Assembly: GCA_964490845.1 (NCBI GenBank)
Contig: CAZBED010000001.1
Coordinates: forward strand, 248,001-312,000
Origin: JADJSS01 sp964490845
Lineage (GTDB): Bacteria; Bacteroidota; Bacteroidia; Chitinophagales; JADIYW01
DNA length: 64,000 nt
Reading direction: 5' to 3'
Shown: piece by piece, positions 27,351-37,245 of the stretch
How positions within the stretch are numbered: the first letter of the stretch is position 1
How the letters are laid out: every line of letters starts with the position of its first letter
Notes under the pieces: model-generated
The model's database searches: none
The model's input: only the letters and a program-made list of their open reading frames with translations
Told to the model about the DNA's origin: nothing
Made by a program: the position numbers and the translations under genes

Positions 27351-30300
27351 CTATTTTGGTTTTACGGTTTTGGGTTTGGGTTTAGCTGGAATTGAATCCT
27401 GTGTTGACTTACTATCCGGTTCCGGGTCTGTTTTAGCAGGATCTGTTTCAGGTGTTGTACCATCGGCAGGCGCATCTTCCGGGTTCGTCACTTTTTTGGG
27501 AGCCGGTACATCCAGCGAGAATGGTTTTTTAGGTTTCTGCTTAAAGTCGTCCTTGGGTATGGCCGGAGGCGGAGTTACCGGCGTTTCCGCAGGTGTCACT
27601 TCTTCTTTCTTAGGTACTACAGGAACTTCCGCAGGCACTACGGGTTTTACCGTCTGAATGCCCTTACGTTCTTTAAAATCTTCCATGCGAGCTACAAAAT
27701 TGTCACGCATACTCAAATCTGCGGACATAAATTCAAAGATGATATTTTTTCCTTCCCGCTGCATTCGTTCATAATCCTTCAGCGTTACAAGCGTATTGTA
27801 TACATCTGTTACAGAAGATGCTATCCCCATCTGTCCGCGCTTAATTTTAAAATATATCCAGCCGCCTTCTTTATTTTGTAAATAGATATTGACAAAGTCG
27901 CTTTCATAAGCGTACCCTAATTCAATGTAAGCGTCGTACTGACGTTTGATGATATCCTGACCGAAGAAAGCCAGGCTTACCTTCTCTACACTTTTAAATG
28001 TGGCGTCCTGCTCATCCCAATAAAATTTAGAACCACTTAAGAGCATAGAATAATCCAATGACCTTGGTATAAACATAGAATCAGACATGTACATATTTGC
28101 AATCAGTGTATTGCCCTCCAGTGTATCTTTGGTCAGTGTGGCTATTGTTTTTTGGAAAGTTTTATTGCGTTTATACAGGACGAAATTAGGGGAACTGCTG
28201 GATTCCACAAATTGCTGAATAATAATGCTTGCTATGGCAGGCTGCATAAAAAATTTAACCGCTATATCAGCTGTAATTTCCAGATTCTGATTTGGAGGAG
28301 TAAATTTAAATACCCCGACAGTATTTAACTTACACGGCGCGAGATTTAACCCAAAGCCTATTTCTCCAATAGCGTCTATCGCTTTTGTATTTTCATTATA
28401 CTTCATACAGGAAGACTTGGAATATGGGAATTTAAAGGCGTTCTCATCACCGAAAATAATTGTATTAGGTTCTGTTTTACTGAAAGTCATAGAACCTTTT
28501 ACCGTCATTATACTCGCATCATTTCTGTCGCGTTTGTCCTGCAGGATAGCGCTGTAAAACTCCGGAACGCTTTTATCCAGCATCAGGCCGACAAACAGGT
28601 TATTATTAGCCTGGCTTAAAATACTATCCATACTGACAGCCGGCTTTTTAGGGTCGAGTGCCTGTATATTTGTAATCCAGTCACTGGTAGAATTGGCAAT
28701 ATCAATTTTAACCGCACCATTCAGGAAAACGTCTTTATGTTTGGAATCAAAATCAAATTTTCCTTTATAATAAATCTTATTATCGAGTTTGAAATTCTCT
28801 GATTCCTCAATGAATGCCTTACCGAATGTAAATATTTTAGACATATCCCTTTGCTCTCCCGTCTTTCTGCCTTTCTTGTCCACAGTAAATACTTTTCCTC
28901 TGTACGGATTGTTGACATTAACCTCTGCAACGGCGATTTTTGATGTCGTGCCGTTGTTCATTTTCATATAGTAATTTCCGGTACCTGTAAAATCGTTTCT
29001 TCCTACAATCGTAACTTCCGCGTCTTTTACCGTATGAAATGAACTGTCCGCATTAAAAACTATGCTGGCATTCTTAAGCGTTCTGACCGTTCCATCCTGT
29101 TCTATGAATATTTGCCCCTTATCCGGAATAACTTTCGAATCGGCTAAAAGCAACTCATTAATACCGCCGAAAAAGATGGAGTTGTCATTCAAATTCAAAT
29201 CTGCCGTGGTAGTAACAAACTTGAGGGAATCCTTGGTAGGATCTGTCGACAACAAAAAGAACGTAGCATACTTGGAAATGGAATTCAGGGTAAGTTTGTT
29301 ATTTACCAGATCAAATTTCAAAAACTTTGGATTCGCAACATACTTAAAGGACTCCAGCGGTATCGTATCGTTTTTATTTAATTCGATATCAGCCACTTTA
29401 TTATCCAAATCAAATTTTGCATTCACATCATTTGATGCCAGCAATGATACGCCATCGTCATTGGATAAATTCAGCTTACCACTCCTCGCCTCAAACTGCC
29501 TTGCTTTAAAAGTGATATCGTCTGACTGCAACTTAGTCTTATTCCACGAGAGCACACCGACACCTTTCAGTTTTTTCTTATATAAGATGACCTTGCCGTC
29601 TAACTCAGTAGTCGCATTATACATACTGAATTTCTCCTCTTTTGCAGGAGTCACGACCAGAGAATCCGTTTTCACCTTCCAGATAAAAGACGACTGATTG
29701 ACTCTGGTTTGAGGTAAATCTGCTGTTTTATCTTCCGTTATCCGTACACTGTCAATCTCGGCATATACACTATCCATAAAAAAGAAAGCAGTATCAGCAT
29801 ACATTTTCGCCGGGCCAAATTCAAACAATCCCTTGCCGGAAAGGCCGCTGCTGTTCAGTTTAAGGTCAGCTGTATATTTCCCTTTGTTCCCAAATAAATT
29901 ATAACCTTTCTCCCCGGTTTGTACATCTATACCGTATGATTTATCATCCTGTAATTTCAGGCCGGATTTGATAGGCTCAAAAATTCCGCCTGAAATTAAT
30001 TGCCCGTTTAAACTGAGATTTTCTGTTGCTATTTCATTTAAGCTGTCCAGTTGGAACGGGAAAACCTGATAAAAGAATTTATCTTTATCGTATTTTGCTC
30101 CGTTTGGCCCTTTATCATAGAATGTTTTAGCGGTATCACCGCTGACGAAGTAAGGATATTTTCTGTCATTATTTGTACCCGACTTATTATCGGGTGCTGC
30201 GATATGCAAAGAGCCTGTAATATTTTGTATGGGTGTCTTAGAGCGAATCAGTTTTATCTCACCGCGTTCATTGGGTTTTCCTTCACCATCGGGAACATAG

Positions 30301-32156
30301 ACAACCATAGAGTCCACATTCTTCATATTGAACGCATAATTGTCATAATCAAAATCAACTTTCTTGGCTACAAAATCAAACTTACCCGCCTGTATCTTGC
30401 CGGAGAGCGTCATTACCCTGTTCTTAGCCAGTAATACGGTATCGTTATTGGGAATAAACTTGACGCCGGATTTTGTACTCATATTAATTTCCTCTACACC
30501 ATATATTTCGAGAATATTGGTATTGATATTCAACCTGGCATTCAGGTTCCTTTTAAACGAGGCGAATTTGATGAAATCGTAATCCTGTTTGCCGCGTGCG
30601 GATAATGCCTGATTGACTAATTTTTCTTTTACTTCAATCTTTCGGGTGGACGGATTGTAATTAATATACCCGTCTTCCACCAGCTTAAAGAAAATATGCT
30701 GTGATGCGGAGAATGGCGCACCCGGGTTGATATCCAGCGCTAATGCCTGCGCATCAACAAAACGATCGCCGCTGCTTTCATAGTACCGGTATATCTTGTC
30801 AATCGGCCCCTGCTCTGACGGTCCTTTATATTTATTTTCCAGATTGGGCTGATAATAATTAAAGGACTCAAAAATCGCGGGTTTCTCCCCGGACAGCGTT
30901 ATCATACTGAATTTCATAATGGTACTATCCAGATTCCATTTCATCTCATCGACATAAAAGAACATTTTGTGGTATTCGCTTGTAAAAGGCTGTTTGGACA
31001 ATGGTTTCATGTCCCGGTAGGCCTTGACGTCTTTATTCTTGGAGAAGTAAGAAAAATTGACAAAGGGATGTGTAATCGTATTGTCTTTCAGGAAAATGGT
31101 CATTGAGGCATCTTCTACCGTAATATCTTTAAAATCTTTGATCTGAATCCTGTTCGCCGTCACACGCACCATTTCTTTGCCGTCTTTGCCGAAAAGAGAG
31201 ATTTTGGGAAGGACAGTATCCGAGCCGACACCATAAATACTGGTACCTTCCAGTTGAAACCCGCCGCTGAATTTCACCTCTTTACCGAGCGTATTAAAAT
31301 TGACATTATTGCTGTACGATCGAAATTTCGGATATAGCCGCTCCTGTGATTTTGCCTGTAATAATTTATCTGTATAGGTACCTAACTGCACTTCGCTCAG
31401 GACGGGTTTAAATGTAAACCTTGCCGAATCTATCTGAATATCCGATTTACTGAAATTTATCTGATGGTTTCCAAACTGTACAAAATTATTGGCAGGATCA
31501 AACCCGGCTCTTTGCAAAGTCATACCGCCGTTTGAACCCATCCATAAACTTTCCAATGGATAATATTTTCCTTTTTCATTTTTAATGGTGATCGTATCGG
31601 CATTAGAAGTTCCAATCAGCTCTGTAGCAACAAAAGTAAACACCGGCCTTTCGTCCACAATATCAACCGTATAATCACCGGTAGCCTGCCAGGTATTGGT
31701 ATTCGTGTAATACAAAGCATTCTTCGAATATAAATTAGAGAGATACTCAATATAACCGGAAAACTCTTTAACATTTCCGATCTTTCCCTTGTCAATCAAA
31801 ATCTGAAGAATGTCAAAATTTTTATCTATAGCCGCCGTATTTGCCTTCGTTGCATCCAATGTCATCAGCATAGCCGCGAACTGCATAAATACAGGGTATG
31901 CGGGCGCCTTCTTAATCAGCATGGTTTGGGTAATGCCTTTAATCTTAAAAAAATAGGCCGAAGCCTTACCTGTCGTTACGGTTGACGGAAATTTATCCGC
32001 TATCTCTTTGCAGTCGTCCCTTGTACAGGTTCTGATAAAATCAGCATACGCTTTTGCAAAACCCGCATTATCAGCCGGAAATTCCTTGGGGTACTGTGCA
32101 TGCAATACGTGAGTGGCAGCAAGCAGAAGCAGAATCAGATTGAACAGTTTTTTCAT
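27351..32156 (-). CDS. Giant secreted protein of unknown function (~1600 aa)
   Basis: About 1601 aa from the ATG at 32156 (MKKLFNLILLLLAATHVLHA signal peptide); an upstream in-frame start at 32192 would overlap prmA and is less likely. The body is strand-rich with repeated patterns such as KVDFDYDNYAFNMKNVDSMV, resembling long beta-solenoid or OstA/AsmA-like proteins, but I cannot assign a family. Around residue ~1480 is KIKRGQMGIASSVTDVYNTL. The last ~110 residues are rich in Pro, Lys and Asp/Glu and look disordered. No type IX sorting domain is evident. Downstream M48 protease and upstream prmA suggest an outer-membrane-related operon. Confidence 0.7.
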   Translation of the reverse strand: MKKLFNLILLLLAATHVLHAQYPKEFPADNAGFAKAYADFIRTCTRDDCKEIADKFPSTVTTGKASAYFFKIKGITQTMLIKKAPAYPVFMQFAAMLMTLDATKANTAAIDKNFDILQILIDKGKIGNVKEFSGYIEYLSNLYSKNALYYTNTNTWQATGDYTVDIVDERPVFTFVATELIGTSNADTITIKNEKGKYYPLESLWMGSNGGMTLQRAGFDPANNFVQFGNHQINFSKSDIQIDSARFTFKPVLSEVQLGTYTDKLLQAKSQERLYPKFRSYSNNVNFNTLGKEVKFSGGFQLEGTSIYGVGSDTVLPKISLFGKDGKEMVRVTANRIQIKDFKDITVEDASMTIFLKDNTITHPFVNFSYFSKNKDVKAYRDMKPLSKQPFTSEYHKMFFYVDEMKWNLDSTIMKFSMITLSGEKPAIFESFNYYQPNLENKYKGPSEQGPIDKIYRYYESSGDRFVDAQALALDINPGAPFSASQHIFFKLVEDGYINYNPSTRKIEVKEKLVNQALSARGKQDYDFIKFASFKRNLNARLNINTNILEIYGVEEINMSTKSGVKFIPNNDTVLLAKNRVMTLSGKIQAGKFDFVAKKVDFDYDNYAFNMKNVDSMVVYVPDGEGKPNERGEIKLIRSKTPIQNITGSLHIAAPDNKSGTNNDRKYPYFVSGDTAKTFYDKGPNGAKYDKDKFFYQVFPFQLDSLNEIATENLSLNGQLISGGIFEPIKSGLKLQDDKSYGIDVQTGEKGYNLFGNKGKYTADLKLNSSGLSGKGLFEFGPAKMYADTAFFFMDSVYAEIDSVRITEDKTADLPQTRVNQSSFIWKVKTDSLVVTPAKEEKFSMYNATTELDGKVILYKKKLKGVGVLSWNKTKLQSDDITFKARQFEARSGKLNLSNDDGVSLLASNDVNAKFDLDNKVADIELNKNDTIPLESFKYVANPKFLKFDLVNNKLTLNSISKYATFFLLSTDPTKDSLKFVTTTADLNLNDNSIFFGGINELLLADSKVIPDKGQIFIEQDGTVRTLKNASIVFNADSSFHTVKDAEVTIVGRNDFTGTGNYYMKMNNGTTSKIAVAEVNVNNPYRGKVFTVDKKGRKTGEQRDMSKIFTFGKAFIEESENFKLDNKIYYKGKFDFDSKHKDVFLNGAVKIDIANSTSDWITNIQALDPKKPAVSMDSILSQANNNLFVGLMLDKSVPEFYSAILQDKRDRNDASIMTVKGSMTFSKTEPNTIIFGDENAFKFPYSKSSCMKYNENTKAIDAIGEIGFGLNLAPCKLNTVGVFKFTPPNQNLEITADIAVKFFMQPAIASIIIQQFVESSSSPNFVLYKRNKTFQKTIATLTKDTLEGNTLIANMYMSDSMFIPRSLDYSMLLSGSKFYWDEQDATFKSVEKVSLAFFGQDIIKRQYDAYIELGYAYESDFVNIYLQNKEGGWIYFKIKRGQMGIASSVTDVYNTLVTLKDYERMQREGKNIIFEFMSADLSMRDNFVARMEDFKERKGIQTVKPVVPAEVPVVPKKEEVTPAETPVTPPPAIPKDDFKQKPKKPFSLDVPAPKKVTNPEDAPADGTTPETDPAKTDPEPDSKSTQDSIPAKPKPKTVKPK

Positions 32157-32161
32157 CACGT

Positions 32162-32989
32162 TTAGTTTACTTTTTTCTGTAACACCAGACATTCCCAGTT
32201 TTCCAGAGTACTATGATAGTTAGCTATCAAATTATATTCCAATGCCTTATCCAATAAACTTTTTGAATCTTGGGTATAAAACCCTGAAATGAACAAATGG
32301 CCGTTACCTACCAATAACGAAGATAGCTTGCCCATATTTTCCAGCAAAAAATTCCGATGAATATTGGCAAGAATACAATCGTATGTTTTGGGTCCCAAAC
32401 TATCCAAATCTCCTATAACTGCCGTTATCTTTTTAGATTGATTAAGCTCAATATTTTCCAAACAATTTTTATAACACCATTCATCATTATCGAGCGCTAT
32501 ACAACTGTCTGCTCCCAGTTTTTCAGCCAGTATGGCCAAAATACCGGTACCTGATCCGCAGTCTAATACTGACTTATGTTTGAAATCAATCAGTCGCATG
32601 TGCCGCATCATCTGCAACGTAGTGGGATGATGTCCCGTACCGAATGACATTTTAGGTTCAATCACAATATCATAAGGCACCTCCTTGCTGGGAGGATGGA
32701 AAGTGGCATGCACGTAAACAAACCCGTCTATCAACAACGGATGGAAACTGCTTTCCCATTGTTCATTCCAGTTTTTATTTTCCAGTACATTTTTTTGAAC
32801 GGACAGATGATATATGTCTTCCAGTTCCTGAATAAATTGTTCACCTTCTTTTTGCTGCGCATCGTTCAGGTAGAGTTCAATACAGTCTTCTTTTTCTTCA
32901 ATACCTTCCGTGTCAACTTCAAAAAACAATCCGGTGAAATCCTCTTTATCCAGGCCGGCCGGATACGATATGGTATAAACATGAATCAT
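32162..32989 (-). CDS. prmA: Ribosomal protein L11 methyltransferase
   Basis: 275 aa. Trimethylates ribosomal protein L11. SAM-binding motif VLDCGSGTGILAILAEKLGA, the PKMSFGTGHHPTT segment typical of PrmA, IALDNDEWCYKN for the ribose-binding acid, and the NPPY-like motif seen as CILANIHRNFLL. The N-terminal L11-recognition domain is the first ~60 residues. Only 3 bp separate it from tpiA upstream and about 5 bp from the giant protein gene downstream, so these genes are probably one transcript. Confidence 0.95.
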   Translation of the reverse strand: MIHVYTISYPAGLDKEDFTGLFFEVDTEGIEEKEDCIELYLNDAQQKEGEQFIQELEDIYHLSVQKNVLENKNWNEQWESSFHPLLIDGFVYVHATFHPPSKEVPYDIVIEPKMSFGTGHHPTTLQMMRHMRLIDFKHKSVLDCGSGTGILAILAEKLGADSCIALDNDEWCYKNCLENIELNQSKKITAVIGDLDSLGPKTYDCILANIHRNFLLENMGKLSSLLVGNGHLFISGFYTQDSKSLLDKALEYNLIANYHSTLENWECLVLQKKVN

Positions 32990-32992
32990 CTG

Positions 32993-33760
32993 TCAGTGCA
33001 TGGCTTTAATAATATCCGAAAACTCCTGTGCTTTCAGGGACGCACCGCCCACCAATCCACCGTCAATATCCCTGCAGGCAAACAATTCTTCGGCATTCTT
33101 CGCGTTTACGCTGCCTCCGTATAGTATAGTTAGCTGCTCCGCCGTTACCGAATTGAACTTTTTTGCAATTTCTTTCCTAATAAAAGCATGCACTTCCTGC
33201 GCCTGCTCAGGGGTTGCCGTTTTTCCCGTGCCTATTGCCCAAATCGGTTCATAGGCGATTACCAGTTGTTTGATTTCATCTTCGGAAAGCTGAAAAATGC
33301 AATTATCCAGTTGTGTTTTAATAAATGCGAAATAATCATCCTGTTCTCTGACATTAAGCGGTTCTCCGCAGCAAAAAACAGGCAACAGATTTTCCAGTAG
33401 TGCCTGTTTGACTTTTAGTAATAGCATGTCATCCGTTTCCTGAAAATACTGCCTCCTTTCGGAATGACCGATTATCACATATTTAACATCGAGGGACGCG
33501 ATAATTTTGGCGGACACTTCTCCGGTGTATGCACCCTGGGCATATTCACTGCAATTTTGTGCTGCAGCGTATAAATGAGGGTACTGCGTAAACATGGAAG
33601 AACAATAATGTATATACGGAAACGGCGCCGCGATGACAACCTCTTTCTCCGCGGTTAATTCATAGGAATCATAATTATCCAGCAAACCGTTTATCAGCGC
33701 AACTGCCTCACTCTTAACGGCATTCATTTTCCAGTTACCTGCAATAATTTTTTTTCGCAT
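32993..33760 (-). CDS. tpiA: Triosephosphate isomerase
   Basis: 255 aa. Glycolytic interconversion of dihydroxyacetone phosphate and glyceraldehyde-3-phosphate. Catalytic residues are seen: Lys in GNWKMN, His in YVIIGHSERRQYFQE, Glu in VIAYEPIWAIGTGKTATPEQ, and the phosphate-binding ILYGGSVNAKNA and DGGLVGGASL. Its ATG overlaps the stop codon of the GlmU-like gene by one base (TAATG), which indicates translational coupling. Confidence 0.98.
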   Translation of the reverse strand: MRKKIIAGNWKMNAVKSEAVALINGLLDNYDSYELTAEKEVVIAAPFPYIHYCSSMFTQYPHLYAAAQNCSEYAQGAYTGEVSAKIIASLDVKYVIIGHSERRQYFQETDDMLLLKVKQALLENLLPVFCCGEPLNVREQDDYFAFIKTQLDNCIFQLSEDEIKQLVIAYEPIWAIGTGKTATPEQAQEVHAFIRKEIAKKFNSVTAEQLTILYGGSVNAKNAEELFACRDIDGGLVGGASLKAQEFSDIIKAMH

Positions 33761-34944
33761 TACGTTCTGAATTCTTCTGTCTGTTCAAAAATATGTCTCA
33801 GAATATTTTTATCTATTTCTGTCAATTCTATTCCCCGACGTTCCATTACCCGCTGTGCCACTTCGTACGCGATTTCCAATTGGAACACTCCTTTTTCACC
33901 CCAGGCAAAGTCATGTATGAATTTAGGATGAAAGCCGGCGCCAAACACATTGGCACAAACACCGGCTACTGTGCCGGTATTAAACATCGTATTTATACTG
34001 CTTTTGGAATGGTCTCCCATAATAAGTCCGCAAAACTGTAAATCAGAATTCACAAACTCTTTAATGGCGTAATCCCATACCTTAATTTTCCCGTAGTTGT
34101 TTTTCAGATTGGAATTATTGGTATCTGCACCCAGATTGCACCACTCCCCGATGACGGAATTCCCTAAAAATCCGTCGTGTGCTTTATTAGAATAACCGAA
34201 AATTACGGAATTACTGATTTCTCCGCCTATCTTACAATAAGGGCCAATGGACGTATCTCCATAAACTTTGGCCTGCATCTTTAATGTGGCATGTTCCCCT
34301 AATGCGAACGGGCCTCTAACCGTACATCCCTCCATCACCTCACTGTCTTTACCTAAATAAACAGGGCCGTTCAGCGAATTTATTACGGAACATTCACATT
34401 TTACGCCATCCTCTACATAGATTTCTTCGCCTAAGAGACGGTTCGTGTCTGATAAAATTTCGGGATTCGGAATTAAACCCAGCAACTGAATATCTTTGCG
34501 GATTTCCAGGCCATTCCATTTAAAAATATCCCAGGTAAAATTCAATTTCTGAAGTGGGAAGACAGAAAATACGGGGGTATATTCTTTCCAATTATGCTGT
34601 AAAGCATCTAAAGTCAGGTTGGATGAAAAAGTTCTTAATGCAATAATACTGTCTTCATTCTGAAGCAACGTATTATTGTCCATTTTCATGATTTCTGAAC
34701 AAAGTTCCTGATTGGGAAGCACACTTGCATTAATATAGATTGTATCTTCTCTGGATTGCAATGGATACTTAGCCTGTAAATAATTCTGCGTTAAAACATC
34801 TGCATGTGTTTTCAGGTATTTTTCCCACTTCTCTCTGATGGTTAAAATACCCACCCGAATTTCGGCCACGGCTCTTGTTGCAGTCAGCGGCAACAAATGA
34901 TTTCTCTCATGGCTGTCGAAAAGTACGATATGCGGGATAGACAT
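33760..34944 (-). CDS. GlmU-like sugar-nucleotidyltransferase / left-handed beta-helix protein
   Basis: 394 aa from the ATG at 34944 (MSIPHIVLFDSHERNHLLPL). The N-terminal half resembles a degenerate nucleotidyltransferase; the TRAVAEIRVGILTIREKWEK segment replaces the usual GxGxRxxP loop. The C-terminal half is a hexapeptide-repeat (left-handed beta-helix) acyltransferase-like domain: VYLGKDSEVMEGCTVRGPFA, GEISNSVIFGYSNKAHDG, NNSNLKNNYGKIKVWD. Bacteroidota have a conserved family like this, named putative sugar nucleotidyl transferase. The catalytic role is unproven. The upstream start at 34968 (TTG) overlaps a terminator hairpin and is rejected. Confidence 0.82.
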   Translation of the reverse strand: MSIPHIVLFDSHERNHLLPLTATRAVAEIRVGILTIREKWEKYLKTHADVLTQNYLQAKYPLQSREDTIYINASVLPNQELCSEIMKMDNNTLLQNEDSIIALRTFSSNLTLDALQHNWKEYTPVFSVFPLQKLNFTWDIFKWNGLEIRKDIQLLGLIPNPEILSDTNRLLGEEIYVEDGVKCECSVINSLNGPVYLGKDSEVMEGCTVRGPFALGEHATLKMQAKVYGDTSIGPYCKIGGEISNSVIFGYSNKAHDGFLGNSVIGEWCNLGADTNNSNLKNNYGKIKVWDYAIKEFVNSDLQFCGLIMGDHSKSSINTMFNTGTVAGVCANVFGAGFHPKFIHDFAWGEKGVFQLEIAYEVAQRVMERRGIELTEIDKNILRHIFEQTEEFRT

Positions 34945-34949
34945 ACCGT

Positions 34950-34985
34950 AAAAATAAAAAAGTCGCAACGTAAAGTTGCGACTTT
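34950..34985 (-). terminator. Intrinsic terminator after rpmE2
   Basis: Perfect 11-bp stem: 34959-34969 pairs with 34975-34985 around a 5-base loop (GTAAA). On the minus strand it is followed by a T-rich tract (TTTATTTTTA at 34950-34958). It lies 22 bp after the rpmE2 stop and just ahead of the GlmU-like ATG, so it separates the two transcripts or attenuates read-through. Confidence 0.8.
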
Positions 34986-35007
34986 CCTGAAATATCTTTG
35001 AGAAATG

Positions 35008-35256
35008 TTATTTCTTAGCGTATTTTTTATTGAATTTATCGATACGTCCTGCAGTATCCAGTAATTTAACTTTTCCGGTGTAGTATGGATGAGAAACGTT
35101 AGATACCTCTAATTTCACCAGCGGATATTCGTTACCGTCTTCCCATTTAATAGTTTCACGGGATGTAGCGCAAGATTTTGCTAAAAACAAATGGTCACAG
35201 GAAAAGTCTTTAAAAACAACTAATCTGTATTCTTTAGGATGGATATCTGGTTTCAT
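35008..35256 (-). CDS. rpmE2: Ribosomal protein L31, type B
   Basis: 82 aa from the ATG at 35256 (MKPDIHPKEYRLVVFKDFS). The type B form has HPKEYR near the start, FSCDHLFLAKSC, the KVEVSNVSHPYYTGK-like segment (seen as LEVSNVSHPYYTGK) and the GRIDKFNKKYAKK end. It does not carry the four-cysteine zinc motif of type A, and is often the zinc-independent version. A TATCTTTG promoter box lies 20 bp upstream and a strong terminator follows, so it forms its own unit. Confidence 0.95.
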   Translation of the reverse strand: MKPDIHPKEYRLVVFKDFSCDHLFLAKSCATSRETIKWEDGNEYPLVKLEVSNVSHPYYTGKVKLLDTAGRIDKFNKKYAKK

Positions 35257-35274
35257 ACAATTATTTTGAGAGTG

Positions 35275-35282
35275 CAAAGATA
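35275..35282 (-). promoter_or_regulatory. Candidate promoter box of rpmE2
   Basis: TATCTTTG on the minus strand fits TAnnTTTG and lies about 20 bp before the rpmE2 ATG. No clear -33 TTTG is seen at the usual distance. Confidence 0.45.
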
Positions 35283-35401
35283 CAGAATTTTCTTAAAATT
35301 TGAATGTTTGAAAATGAGATAATTATTAATTTTGTGCTAACTGAACCACTTACCTAATCAATTAATAATCAAACAAATAGGATAAAACGGAAGGATTTAA
35401 C

Positions 35402-36466
35402 CTATTTTTTCTTGACAACAATCTTCAATGCTCCGCTTTTTTTCATGTCGGAAGTAAGTGAGACATTCTGTATTTTTTTTCCGTCATAAACAGTTACGGA
35501 AGCAGTATTAGGCGGCTCTGTTCCTACATTCAAAGCATGTAAAACCAGAAAATTTTGGGTTCTATCCAGATGTACTTTTATACTCTTCTTGGCTTTAGTG
35601 AGCAAGACATTTTCTAAAACAGGAAGCTTATTCAGATACACATTTACAGAGTCGCCATCTTCGTTATACCTATCCCAATATTCTATGGTAATATCCGGGC
35701 TGCTGACCTCTATCTCATCTTTTACCACAACAGGGCGCATTTTAACATTTTCAAATGTATCAATTACGGGAGCACGGTCTTCTTTCTTGGCAACTATCTT
35801 GGTCTCCGATTTTGGCTTATAAGCAGTCTCCGGTTCCGGTTGGGCGACAACAGTATCTGCAGCCACAACCGGTTTTACCAACACTGTGTCTTTTTCCGTT
35901 GATTTTGACGGAGTAACCGTAACAGCCAAAGGTTTCGGTTTGTTACCATACTGATCCCATATTTTATTAAAATCTGTAATCGCATCGCTGTATTTGGGTT
36001 TGCGCAAATAGGCAGACCGGAGGCACTGAAACATATCTTTCTGGATGTATTTTACCTTACAGGCATTATTCTTCTGGTCTTTCATCAGCCAGGTATCCGT
36101 AAACGTCATCTCTGTATCATCCTCATTCAGGTCAAATGTTCCATTGAGGCAGTCTATCCAATTGGAGGATTCTGTTTCCCTTATTAAAACAATTGTCGTG
36201 ATTTCCAGAAATTTTTTACTGCAGATATATCCGCTCACATTGTATTCCCCAAAATAAAATCCGTTGGTAATTTTCAATCGGGCGTTAAAAATATCTCCCG
36301 GGGGCAGTTTCTGAACGGACAACTGAACATCGTACGAATTATGTACATATTCAATAAAATTACCCACCCAGACTCCGTCAATATCTTGCGCCTTTAGTAA
36401 AGAAGAAGGATTATAGAACGAAGTGAGTGTGAAAAACAACAAAAAGTACAGGTATCGTTTAATCAC
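35402..36466 (-). CDS. Hypothetical secreted protein
   Basis: About 354 aa from a GTG at 36466 (MIKRYLYFLLFFTLTSFYN signal peptide); a TTG at 36496 is the alternative start. Residues after the signal (GVWVGNFIEYVHNSYDVQL; NGFYFGEYNVSGYICSK) look like a lipocalin-type beta domain. A Lys/Val/Thr/Pro-rich linker follows, then a second region resembling other Bacteroidota secreted modules: YWDRYNEDGDSVNVYLNKL, with EPPNTASVTVYDGK and a final SGALKIVVKK. No family is recognised. The two-part structure suggests a binding protein in the envelope. Confidence 0.7.
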   Translation of the reverse strand: MIKRYLYFLLFFTLTSFYNPSSLLKAQDIDGVWVGNFIEYVHNSYDVQLSVQKLPPGDIFNARLKITNGFYFGEYNVSGYICSKKFLEITTIVLIRETESSNWIDCLNGTFDLNEDDTEMTFTDTWLMKDQKNNACKVKYIQKDMFQCLRSAYLRKPKYSDAITDFNKIWDQYGNKPKPLAVTVTPSKSTEKDTVLVKPVVAADTVVAQPEPETAYKPKSETKIVAKKEDRAPVIDTFENVKMRPVVVKDEIEVSSPDITIEYWDRYNEDGDSVNVYLNKLPVLENVLLTKAKKSIKVHLDRTQNFLVLHALNVGTEPPNTASVTVYDGKKIQNVSLTSDMKKSGALKIVVKKK

Positions 36467-36570
36467 AACAACAAAATTAGATGAATAGCTATTCAACTAT
36501 CAAAATTATTGCCAAACTATTGTGGATAAAGTGGGATAACTTAAAATAAACGAAACGGCAGTACGATCAG

Positions 36571-37158
36571 CTAATCCAACAACGACTTGATGTAATCAAC
36601 AATCTCTTTTCCGCCGCGGTTTTTTTCCGAGGAGGTAATAAATTGTTTAGGAAGCGTTTCCCATTGTTCAGAAAGTTTTGTTTTAAATGCCTTCACATTT
36701 TTTTGTACCTGTAATGCTTTTTCCTTATCCGATTTTGTAAAAACAACCGCGAAAGGTATCCCATTTTCGCCCAACCAGTTTATGAACTCCAAATCTATCT
36801 TCTGCGGGGAAATACTGGCATCCACCAAAACAAACACATTTATCAACTGCCTGCGGTGCTGAAGGTAATACTTAATCATTTTGCTGAATACCTCTCGGGT
36901 CGATTTTGAAACTTTTGCATAACCATATCCCGGCAAATCAACCAGCTGCCAGCTTTCATCTATCAGAAACAGGTTAATGGACTGTGTCTTCCCGGGTGTT
37001 TGCGATACCTTGGCCAGTTCCCGGCGATTGGTAAGCAGATTAATCAGCGAAGACTTACCTACATTACTCCTCCCGATAAAGGCGAATTCAGGATAGTCCG
37101 TATCCGGACAGTCATCCGATTTGGGAAATGAGCCTATAAATTTTGCAGATTGTATCAA
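36571..37158 (-). CDS. engB: Ribosome biogenesis GTP-binding protein EngB/YsxC
   Basis: 195 aa TrmE-Era-EngA-EngB-Septin-like GTPase needed for large ribosomal subunit assembly. G1 GRSNVGKSSLINLL, G2 region KVSQTPGKTQSI, G3 DLPGYGYAKVS, G4 FTKSDKEK, G5 TSSEKNRGG. It starts with a TTG at 37158 (MIQSAKFIGSFPKSD), which matches where EngB proteins normally begin. Divergent from ubiE, with 87 bp between. Confidence 0.96.
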   Translation of the reverse strand: MIQSAKFIGSFPKSDDCPDTDYPEFAFIGRSNVGKSSLINLLTNRRELAKVSQTPGKTQSINLFLIDESWQLVDLPGYGYAKVSKSTREVFSKMIKYYLQHRRQLINVFVLVDASISPQKIDLEFINWLGENGIPFAVVFTKSDKEKALQVQKNVKAFKTKLSEQWETLPKQFITSSEKNRGGKEIVDYIKSLLD

Positions 37159-37193
37159 GTTGCTGATTTATTAATGCAAAGATGAATACTATT

Positions 37194-37226
37194 TTTGATA
37201 GATTGATAACTAATATTGTACTTTTG
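37194..37226 (+). promoter_or_regulatory. Bacteroidota-type promoter for ubiE-porT
   Basis: TTTG at 37194-37197, 21 bp spacer, TACTTTTG at 37219-37226. This is the best match in the window to the TTTG-N19/21-TAnnTTTG consensus. The start of ubiE lies 20 bp beyond. Confidence 0.65.
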
Positions 37227-37245
37227 TGTTGTATTTAAAAAATAG

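Noticed and set aside
27351..32192. Longer start of the giant protein at 32192
   Set aside because: It would overlap prmA and add a polar stretch before a good signal peptide that starts at 32156.
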